In this document: one piece after another, positions 1-5,280 of the stretch
Numbering within the stretch: the first letter of the stretch is position 1
How the letters are laid out: each line of letters opens with the position of its first letter
Assembly: GCA_002425825.1 (NCBI GenBank)
Contig: DIMZ01000204.1
Location: 2,662-7,941 of the forward strand
Direction: 5' to 3'
DNA length: 5,280 nt
Origin: Cloacimonetes bacterium UBA5553
Lineage (GTDB): Bacteria; Cloacimonadota; Cloacimonadia; Cloacimonadales; Cloacimonadaceae
The notes under the pieces: model-generated
What the model saw: only the letters and a program-made list of their open reading frames with translations
Databases searched by the model: none
Told to the model about the DNA's origin: nothing
Position numbers and translations under genes: made by a program

Positions 1-660
1 CTGGTTACATGCAAAGAGCCACCAGTTCCTTTCTTTAAGCAGGTTAGTGAGCCCATTCGGCGCACCCTGCAATTGCTGAAAGACAACAAGCCTTTTGCCG
101 CTTTTGAGCGCAGTTTTTCCATTTATGGCATGGGCTTTATAATGATGCAGCCTATTATCCCGATATACCTGGTGGATAAGCTAAATCTAAGCTATACTAA
201 TAACTTCCTTGCCAAAGGCGTAATCTCGCAGATAGGGCTGTTGCTGCTTTCGCCAGTAATTGGCAAAATGCACGATAAAACCCATCCTTTCAAGTTCATC
301 AGCCGCAGTTTTGCGCTGCTAATGGTGTTTCCGCTGATGTTTGTGGTGTCATCACTTTGGGCAGGAACAGGCATAATACCTGTTGTTATCGTCTTTGTGG
401 CATACTTCATCTTCGGCATAGCCATGACCGCAGTAAATGTAAGCTGGAATATGAGTTCCATTTACTTCGCGGGCAAAGAGGATGCCAGCATGTATCAAAG
501 CGTGCACGTTACCATGACCGGTATCCGTGGTCTTATTGCACCAATACTTGGCTATACGCTGCTAAAGGTGTTCAATATAACCGCAGTGTTCATCGTGGCC
601 GCAGGCTTCCTTGCCTGGGCTGCTATTATTAGCCACCGGGACTTTAAGCGGCTGAAGTAG
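1..660 (+). CDS. MFS transporter, C-terminal half (5' end outside window)
   Basis: The frame is open from base 1 to the TAG at 658-660, giving 219 visible residues; the N-terminal half lies off the left edge. A TTG at 73 could be mistaken for a start, but it is an internal leucine: the frame continues upstream and no Shine-Dalgarno site precedes it. Six hydrophobic segments are visible, matching helices 7-12 of a 12-helix major facilitator, at roughly residues 35-58, 70-88, 98-117, 123-149, 170-188 and 192-210. Between the second and third lies GKMHDK (residues 88-93), which resembles the conserved G-x3-D-R/K loop motif found between MFS helices 8 and 9. The protein would move a small solute across the inner membrane by proton or ion coupling (family knowledge). 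The substrate cannot be told from this half. The end is short and basic (DFKRLK). It converges on the secreted-protein gene. The MFS call is good; the subfamily is unassigned. Confidence 0.85.
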   Translation: MVTCKEPPVPFFKQVSEPIRRTLQLLKDNKPFAAFERSFSIYGMGFIMMQPIIPIYLVDKLNLSYTNNFLAKGVISQIGLLLLSPVIGKMHDKTHPFKFISRSFALLMVFPLMFVVSSLWAGTGIIPVVIVFVAYFIFGIAMTAVNVSWNMSSIYFAGKEDASMYQSVHVTMTGIRGLIAPILGYTLLKVFNITAVFIVAAGFLAWAAIISHRDFKRLK

Positions 661-666
661 CTTAGC

Positions 667-2109
667 TTACTTTTCTGCTGTTACGAAATAGAACTTCTTT
701 GTAGCGCTTGGTTCCAGGCTTGTGGCACACGTGGGATGGTCAAGATGGTCAACCAATACCCATTCTGACTCTGGGGCATCGGGGCTATCTGCCATATACA
801 CATTATAATACAATGCACTAGTTACAGGCTCCCATTCCAGGTAGATGTTGCTTGGGCTGTTATTGTATCTTATCTCTACAATTCTGGGAGCATCAAGCAT
901 TAGATTATTTGCACCTGTAGAAGCTATGCAGTATTGCCCCATAATGTTATAGCCCGAAACCTCCATACGCAGGGGATTGGTGCTGATAATGGATGCGTTG
1001 GTGTCGTACCAGACAGAGCCAAAGCCGTTGCTTCTCCGTAATAGCTTAATGTTTCCCGGAGTACTGATGCCGGGGATGGAGCTGAGGTCAAACACAGCAG
1101 AAGCGGAGCAGTCGTTATAAGTGGTTCCCAATTCCCAATATGCCTGATTATATGTTTTGTCTATGTCATTAGGGAAAGTGCCGGTGGGGGCTTCCCAAAA
1201 CTTTGCCACCATACAGCTGTGCGAGGGAGAGCTTATGTCCTGGTAATAGTAGTTACCGTTTTGCACATTTAGGATTACATCGTTTTGGGCAGAGGCATCC
1301 AATTGGTATGGAGCGAGAACATAAGTGGCAAACACCACATTTCTCTTAATATTGGCAGGGGTTAGCACCACGTTTGAGCTATATAATCCATAGGTGTATT
1401 GAACTACGGCAGAGGGGCTGTTAAATGCGAATTCAACCTGTCCGGTTTCGTTTGTAAAAGCTGCAATCCATGCCGGATCGCCTTGTGAAGTGTCTATTGT
1501 ACCCCAGCCAAAGCCGGTGATGTTCTCGTCGGTACCAACTCCCGCAGGGTAGGGGGAGAGAGAGTAAAAGCCGCAGTTAATAAGCTTCAGCATAGTAGTT
1601 GGGCTATAAATCCCTGGCATCGGACTGGTGTTCTTTTCTATGTAAACTGTAGCACCAGAGTATATTCTATTGTCACCTGCTTGCCCCAATATGTTCCATG
1701 GGTTATTGGGGTTAACCGTGTTTATGTGGTTAAAAGCGCAAAGCCGATACCTCTCGAGAGATAGCCTGTCTCCAAACACAAAGTTGTATGAGGTGTCGGG
1801 CAGGGCTACTCCAGCTAAGGGGGCAAAGCCATCCTGAGATATTAGCTCGCTTTGTGACAGGGGGTTGTAGATACTTGTGCTTCCCCATTGATATGGCCGG
1901 CTTACCCTTGCATAGCACAAATCATCAAACACCACTATTTTTGCGTGGGTATGGTCATAATTTCGATAAAAAGGGTCGTCGTTTAAGCCAGCATTGAACA
2001 TCCATGTATTAGCATAATGCATTAGCTGGTTATGATTGTAAAAAGTGATGGAGGTGGCGGATAAAAAGGCGGCGAAAACTAAAAACAAGGCAAAAAAGAT
2101 AGGTTTCAT
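667..2109 (-). CDS. Secreted protein with C-terminal FN3-like domain, function unknown
   Basis: This 480-residue protein begins MKPIFFALFLVFAAFLSA, a typical Sec signal peptide with a likely signal peptidase I cut after A18. The ATG at 2109 is preferred over an in-frame ATG at 2145 because GAGGAG sits 5 bases upstream of it and because the longer form would put 12 mostly polar residues before the signal peptide. Residues 19-300 are rich in N, Y, S and T and probably beta-stranded; I recognise no family there. Residues about 320-400 (YWELG, LLRRSNGFGSVWYD, GQYCIAS) resemble a beta-sandwich segment seen in FCB-group surface proteins (inference). Residues about 407-480 look like a fibronectin type III module (IYLEWEPV, YYNVYMADSP, KFYFVTA). 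There are seven cysteines in the mature part and no CxxCH motif. It ends right after the FN3 module, with no visible sorting domain or anchor, so it is likely periplasmic, outer-surface or released. No enzyme motif is visible. Confidence 0.85.
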   Translation of the reverse strand: MKPIFFALFLVFAAFLSATSITFYNHNQLMHYANTWMFNAGLNDDPFYRNYDHTHAKIVVFDDLCYARVSRPYQWGSTSIYNPLSQSELISQDGFAPLAGVALPDTSYNFVFGDRLSLERYRLCAFNHINTVNPNNPWNILGQAGDNRIYSGATVYIEKNTSPMPGIYSPTTMLKLINCGFYSLSPYPAGVGTDENITGFGWGTIDTSQGDPAWIAAFTNETGQVEFAFNSPSAVVQYTYGLYSSNVVLTPANIKRNVVFATYVLAPYQLDASAQNDVILNVQNGNYYYQDISSPSHSCMVAKFWEAPTGTFPNDIDKTYNQAYWELGTTYNDCSASAVFDLSSIPGISTPGNIKLLRRSNGFGSVWYDTNASIISTNPLRMEVSGYNIMGQYCIASTGANNLMLDAPRIVEIRYNNSPSNIYLEWEPVTSALYYNVYMADSPDAPESEWVLVDHLDHPTCATSLEPSATKKFYFVTAEK

Positions 2110-2114
2110 ATTGT

Positions 2115-2120
2115 CTCCTC
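2115..2120 (-). promoter_or_regulatory. Shine-Dalgarno site fixing the secreted-protein start
   Basis: On the minus strand GAGGAG is followed by ACAAT and then ATG at 2109. This strong match with 5-base spacing decides the start in favour of the short, signal-peptide-first form. The in-frame ATG at 2145 has no comparable site. Confidence 0.75.
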
Positions 2121-2148
2121 GGTATAATTTACACTCACAAGGCACCGG

Positions 2149-2227
2149 GCACTAAAGCCGCATAGTGCATCAATATCACTAAGTATAGCTGATAAACCTG
2201 CAAATGCAAGTATTATATTGCACTAAG
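2149..2227. repeat. Cluster of CACTAA motifs in the leader of the secreted gene
   Basis: Read on the plus strand, CACTAAG occurs at 2177-2183 and 2221-2227 and CACTAAAG at 2150-2157. An inverted copy, TAGTGC at 2163-2168, forms a perfect 6-base inverted repeat with GCACTA at 2149-2154 around an 8-base loop. Apart from the copy running into the AEC stop codon, all lie in the 113-base gap 2110-2222, and one overlaps the end of the candidate -10 box. This could be an operator cluster or a leader hairpin, or chance. I see no terminator in this gap: the hairpins are short and lack a T run. Confidence 0.35.
2182..2209 (-). promoter_or_regulatory. Possible sigma70-type promoter for the secreted protein
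   Basis: On the minus strand TTGCAT (2209-2204) and TATACT (2187-2182) are separated by 16 bases. The -10 box matches 5 of 6 consensus positions and the -35 box only 3 of 6. Transcription would begin near 2175, leaving a leader of about 65 bases before the ATG at 2109. In an AT-rich gap such matches arise by chance, and the sigma preferences of this organism are unknown. Confidence 0.3.
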
Positions 2228-3128
2228 GTCGAAACAGGTATATTAAAAACGGGATATAGAATAGAGCAATAAAGATGGAGATGGATACACAGGTGGCGGC
2301 AAACTCTCTGTCCATATTCTCCAGATTGGCGAAGATAAGCGTATTAAAGCCTATAGGTAAAGCGGAATTAACTATCACCACAGTGCGGGTAATACCTTGC
2401 AGACCCAAAACAGTAGCAAGAATATAGCCTATGCCCAATCCAATTCCCATGCGGATAAAGACAGCCAGCATGGCAAGTCCCAGTTTGTTTAGTTTGGGTT
2501 CAAAGTATAGCCCCAGGGCTATCATAACCAATGGGACAGTTGGCTGACCAATTAGATTCAGGAAGTTAAACGCCAAAGGAGGCAATCCAATGCCACCCAG
2601 CTTCCAGCCAAAGGCTATCAGCATTGCCCAAAGCGGGGGCAGGCGCAAGAACTTTTTCCAGTCTATCTTGTCTGTATGCGAGTTCTCACCGTATTTGATG
2701 GCGTTATAGTATGTGAAGGTGAAGATCATAAAGGTATTGCCAATATCAAACAGCGTGGCTCTGGCAAGGCCTTCATTGCCAAATGCAGCGGCAAAAAAAG
2801 GCAGGGAATAAGCAGTGTTCATAATCATAGTGCCCACAAGGAAGCTGCCGAACATGGGGCGGGGCATCGTTACCTTGCTGCCTACCAGGCGGGAGATGAA
2901 GTACATTAGAAATACTACCGCGATGGCCAGGAAAGGTATGTATATCATATCCGCCACCAGCTTTACATTGGAGATGGCGATAATGGTTAATGCGGGCAGG
3001 GTAACGGTTAGCACCAAGCGCAGCAGCACTGGTGCATCTTCCTTGCTTAGCAGGCGCAATTGCTTGAAGGCGATGCCGGCAAAGAATGCAAGGATAAGGG
3101 GGATAATCTTTTCTACAAATGGGTTCAC
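2223..3128 (-). CDS. AEC (auxin efflux carrier) family transporter
   Basis: This is a 301-residue integral membrane protein, the usual length for bacterial AEC carriers (Pfam Mem_trans type). About ten hydrophobic segments are visible, near residues 7-25, 35-53, 62-82, 94-115, 124-142, 164-180, 186-207, 216-240, 247-268 and 277-298, fitting the 5+5 inverted-repeat fold. Family-like features are TLPAL at 43-47, the helix-4 region NTAYSLPFFAAAFGNEGL (104-121), and the helix-9 region SALPIGFNTLIFA (255-267). Bacterial members export or exchange small organic anions such as malonate; the substrate here cannot be read from sequence. The start is GTG at 3128, inside the GTGA overlap with the phosphate transporter stop, and AAAAGG at 3141-3136 lies 7 bases upstream. 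Translation is therefore probably coupled to the upstream gene. It is the last gene of the tight three-gene run; the next gene starts 113 bases further on. Confidence 0.9.
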   Translation of the reverse strand: MNPFVEKIIPLILAFFAGIAFKQLRLLSKEDAPVLLRLVLTVTLPALTIIAISNVKLVADMIYIPFLAIAVVFLMYFISRLVGSKVTMPRPMFGSFLVGTMIMNTAYSLPFFAAAFGNEGLARATLFDIGNTFMIFTFTYYNAIKYGENSHTDKIDWKKFLRLPPLWAMLIAFGWKLGGIGLPPLAFNFLNLIGQPTVPLVMIALGLYFEPKLNKLGLAMLAVFIRMGIGLGIGYILATVLGLQGITRTVVIVNSALPIGFNTLIFANLENMDREFAATCVSISIFIALFYIPFLIYLFRP

Positions 3129-4615
3129 TTTGCTGCCTTTTCACGGTAGAAACTGCGGTAGAGGATGTCTAATTTGGCAGAGAGGGTGCGATTGTAGTTT
3201 TTATCTGCCTCTCCTGCAATCATGCGCCGTGGTTTCCAGCAGTTATCTTTGGCAAGCTCAGTAGCCAATTGCCATTTGTGTCTGAATTCTTTGTCATTTA
3301 GGTTTTGTAACACTTCCCACTGCTCTTCGGTAAAGCGTTTATTTAGCCCTTTTTCTTGCAATAGGGTTGTGTTTACCTTCATTGGGTATATCTCGGTGGT
3401 GTAAATTATGTCCAACAGCTCAGGACGCGTGAAGCGGCTATTGGTTTTCAGTTCGTTATATAGCTCACGTTCACTGCTAAAAGTGCGGCCGTTATCAGTG
3501 GAGAGATATTTGCTGTCAAATCCGTTGTGTTCAATTCGGGTAATGGTTTGGCGATCAAAAATAAAGCTGATGTTTTGCTTCACAGTTTGCTCGAACACGT
3601 TCTGGATAATGTACAAAGCAACAAAGGAGATCATGAATGCGATAACCGGAGCTGCCACCCAGGCTAAGGATATCTTGCCCAGGATGTTGTAACGGATGTT
3701 TTTGCCACCTTTTGCCAGCCCAATGCCCACAACAGCTCCAACAATAACCTGCGTGGAAGATACCGGCACAAGGGGAATGGTAGGCAAGCCCAAGCTTAGC
3801 AACAGGTTATACAAACCACGCGAAGCAAAGAGGAATAGCACAATTGCCTCGGCAAGCAGAGCTATTAAAGCTGTGATGGGAGAAAGCTTGAAGAGGTCTT
3901 TGCCCACAGTGCGCATCACCTTGTGCGAATAGGTGTAGATGCCCACCACAATAGAGATTGCACCCAGGATGTAAAGCTGCTGAACCCCGTCTAATTCATA
4001 CAGCCCACCTAAGCTAAAATCCTTGAAGGGAGTAACGGGCACAAACACACCTACAACGTTGGCTATGTTGTTTGCGCCAAGGCTGTATGCACCAAATGCC
4101 CCCACCAGCACCAAACCCATGCGGGTATAAAAGTCCTGCTCCAAAAGGTGCGTTTTACTTCTGTTTATTTTGCCTCTAAAGGCATAGAATAATGTGGCGG
4201 CAATAACAGCGGAAAGCACAAAGGCAATAACCCAACTGGAGGCAATGGTTAATAAGCTGCGATAGTCGGTTAAACGGCCTGAAAAGTAGTTCCAGCCTAT
4301 AATGGCTCCCACTATGGTTTGCGATGTGGATACAGGTATGCCGATTCTAACTATTACAGTAATGGTGATAGCCGCTGCCAGAGCAACGGTGAAAGCTCCG
4401 CCGAGGGCATCAACCGAGCCCAATCGCCCCAAAGTGCCGGAAGGGCCACTGCCTTCCAGGATGGCTCCCAGAGCAATGAAGATAGCAGCTATTAGTGCGG
4501 CAGACTTAAATTTCAGCATACGGGTTTCCACCGCAGCGCCAAAGATGTTTCCGGTGTCGTTGGCTCCCAAAGACCAGCCTAAGAATAGTCCGCTTAGCAG
4601 GTAGATAAAGATCAT
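3125..4615 (-). CDS. pit: PiT-family inorganic phosphate transporter with long C-terminal tail
   Basis: This 496-residue protein has the two-repeat PiT architecture. Repeat 1 has GANDTGN at 17-23 and PVSTSQ at 94-99; repeat 2 has GANNIAN at 180-186 and PVSSTQ at 284-289. PiT proteins import phosphate, or metal phosphate, across the inner membrane using Na+ or H+ (family knowledge). Basic loops at 146-165, 231-243 and 301-314 are probably cytoplasmic. Oddities: the second repeat reads GANN where GAND is usual; the STTH histidine is Q in both repeats; and, from memory of human PiT2, two conserved helix glutamates align with I47 and L253. These suggest a divergent subfamily, so ion coupling or even the anion could differ. 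After the last helix (about 315-338) comes a hydrophilic tail of about 155 residues that I cannot assign. The ATG at 4615 follows the DUF47 stop by 3 bases (TAA AAC ATG) and lacks a well-placed Shine-Dalgarno site. The stop overlaps the AEC start. Confidence 0.92.
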   Translation of the reverse strand: MIFIYLLSGLFLGWSLGANDTGNIFGAAVETRMLKFKSAALIAAIFIALGAILEGSGPSGTLGRLGSVDALGGAFTVALAAAITITVIVRIGIPVSTSQTIVGAIIGWNYFSGRLTDYRSLLTIASSWVIAFVLSAVIAATLFYAFRGKINRSKTHLLEQDFYTRMGLVLVGAFGAYSLGANNIANVVGVFVPVTPFKDFSLGGLYELDGVQQLYILGAISIVVGIYTYSHKVMRTVGKDLFKLSPITALIALLAEAIVLFLFASRGLYNLLLSLGLPTIPLVPVSSTQVIVGAVVGIGLAKGGKNIRYNILGKISLAWVAAPVIAFMISFVALYIIQNVFEQTVKQNISFIFDRQTITRIEHNGFDSKYLSTDNGRTFSSERELYNELKTNSRFTRPELLDIIYTTEIYPMKVNTTLLQEKGLNKRFTEEQWEVLQNLNDKEFRHKWQLATELAKDNCWKPRRMIAGEADKNYNRTLSAKLDILYRSFYREKAAK

Positions 4616-4618
4616 GTT

Positions 4619-5263
4619 TTAGAGCTGTCTCTTTATAGTATAGATAGATAATCTGTCACACACTGCCTGTGCAGAATCAGATATCTTTTCGATGTGAATG
4701 GCAAAGAAGCGTAGCTGGCTCTTGCGGGAAAGCTCGATATCCATAGCGAAAATCTGCCTGCGCAGTTTCTCGCCTATGTGGTCTGCTTCGCGTTCAAAGA
4801 AGTAAACCTTGTGAATATAGTTATTAACCGCAGAGAGGTCGCGAAAGAAAGACCTTACAGCATACACCAGTTGTTCTACTGCTGCCACCGAAGCCTTGGT
4901 GGTTTGCATCCACAGGTCGTCCAGCTCTTCGGGAATGTCCGGCATTTCTATAGAGAACTGGAGCAATGAATCTTTCATGTTATCTATCACTTCATCGGTG
5001 TTTTCTAAGATGGCAAGCACATCCCCCCGGTTTTCCGGAATAAGGGTGCGCTCATAAAGAAAGCGTTCTATTCCCACTCTTAGATCATCGGCGCGGTGTT
5101 CATTGTCGCGAATCTGGCTAAGTCGCTCTTCAAACTGCTGGATTCGCCCATTCAGATAGTCGTCCACAGCAAGCTGAAACATCATAGCCGAGTCACTAAC
5201 GATATCCAGAAAAGTATCAATCTGCGCTTCAATAAAGCGGGTGGTTTTTAAGATAAGTGGCAT
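4619..5263 (-). CDS. DUF47 / PhoU-like phosphate transport regulator
   Basis: This 214-residue soluble, mostly helical protein matches the DUF47 (PhoU-related, TIGR00153-like) family in length and pattern. Such proteins form two three-helix bundles carrying E/D-x3-D metal-binding motifs. Four are visible: E55/D59, D90/D94, E157/D161 and E192/D196, two per half. No membrane segment or signal peptide is present, so it acts in the cytoplasm. Genes of this family usually sit beside PiT genes and are thought to adjust transporter activity (family knowledge); here the gene comes first, 3 bases ahead of PiT. The ATG at 5263 has AGGGAG at 5274-5269 with 5-base spacing, a strong site consistent with its being the first cistron. 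An overlapping ATG at 5268 is out of frame. The operon promoter and any phosphate-responsive operator must lie beyond the right edge. Confidence 0.92.
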   Translation of the reverse strand: MPLILKTTRFIEAQIDTFLDIVSDSAMMFQLAVDDYLNGRIQQFEERLSQIRDNEHRADDLRVGIERFLYERTLIPENRGDVLAILENTDEVIDNMKDSLLQFSIEMPDIPEELDDLWMQTTKASVAAVEQLVYAVRSFFRDLSAVNNYIHKVYFFEREADHIGEKLRRQIFAMDIELSRKSQLRFFAIHIEKISDSAQAVCDRLSIYTIKRQL

Positions 5264-5268
5264 ATCAT

Positions 5269-5274
5269 CTCCCT
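5269..5274 (-). promoter_or_regulatory. Shine-Dalgarno site of the DUF47 gene
   Basis: On the minus strand AGGGAG is followed by ATGAT and then the ATG at 5263. It is the best ribosome binding site of the DUF47-PiT-AEC run, and the two downstream genes have weaker ones. This fits entry of ribosomes mainly at the first gene and coupling into the later ones. Confidence 0.7.
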
Positions 5275-5280
5275 ATCAAT

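Noticed and set aside
73..660. A complete 195-residue protein starting at the TTG at 73
   Set aside because: The frame is open back to base 1, the TTG has no Shine-Dalgarno site, and the visible part matches only the C-terminal half of an MFS transporter.
655..674. Bidirectional terminator between the convergent genes
   Set aside because: The stem is only 5 A/T-rich base pairs with a short T run on one side; too weak to annotate.
2110..2145. Longer start of the secreted protein at the ATG at 2145
   Set aside because: It would put 12 mostly polar residues ahead of the signal peptide and lacks a good ribosome binding site, whereas the ATG at 2109 has GAGGAG at ideal spacing.
2204..2222. Terminator after the AEC gene (TGCAA...TTGCA inverted repeat)
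   Set aside because: A 5-base stem with an 8-base AT-rich loop and no following T run is not a credible intrinsic terminator.
2815..3264. Plus-strand open frame of 149 codons opposite the AEC and PiT genes
   Set aside because: It is antisense to two well-supported membrane protein genes, has no family-like features and no convincing ribosome binding site.
4302..4604. Plus-strand open frame of 100 codons opposite the PiT N-terminus
   Set aside because: Its Ala/Pro/Thr/Arg-rich composition is what the complement of a hydrophobic membrane gene gives; nothing else supports it.
4621..4632. AGAG-CTGT-CTCT hairpin near the PiT start
   Set aside because: A 4-base stem inside the DUF47 coding end is too small to call regulatory.

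Overview
The window carries five protein-coding genes and little else. Four lie on the minus strand and read right to left: a DUF47/PhoU-like protein, a PiT-family phosphate transporter, an AEC-family carrier and a secreted protein with a C-terminal fibronectin-III-like domain. The fifth, on the plus strand at the left edge, is the C-terminal half of a major facilitator superfamily (MFS) transporter cut by the window boundary. I see no rRNA, tRNA, CRISPR array, insertion sequence or other mobile element. The only gap above 20 bases between genes is 2110-2222.

Organism: dense packing, stop/start overlaps and clear Shine-Dalgarno sites show a bacterium. The secreted protein ends in a short FN3-like module with a 'YYNVY-ADSP' type strand and a 'KFYFVTA' type last strand. 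That style is common in surface proteins of the Fibrobacteres-Chlorobi-Bacteroidetes (FCB) group, and I associate it most with Candidatus Cloacimonadota. This is inference from protein style only, with no marker gene in the window, so it is a moderate-to-low confidence guess.

Layout: 1-660 (+) MFS transporter, 5' end missing. 667-2109 (-) secreted FN3-like protein, converging on the MFS gene with 6 bases between the stop codons. 2110-2222 intergenic leader with a possible promoter and repeated CACTAA motifs. 2223-3128 (-) AEC carrier. 3125-4615 (-) PiT transporter. 4619-5263 (-) DUF47 protein, with its ribosome binding site at the right edge and any promoter outside the window.

How they work together: DUF47 and PiT are separated by 3 bases, and PiT and AEC overlap by 4 bases (GTGA), so these three are almost certainly one translationally coupled operon for phosphate uptake and its control, with an added carrier of unknown substrate. 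The secreted gene may have its own promoter or be reached by readthrough.

The most interesting item is the PiT protein. It has a hydrophilic C-terminal tail of about 155 residues that appears to contain a degenerate tandem repeat, and several residues usually conserved in PiT transporters are changed. These look like features of a divergent PiT subfamily rather than a new system. I did not find convincing evidence of a previously undescribed multi-gene system.
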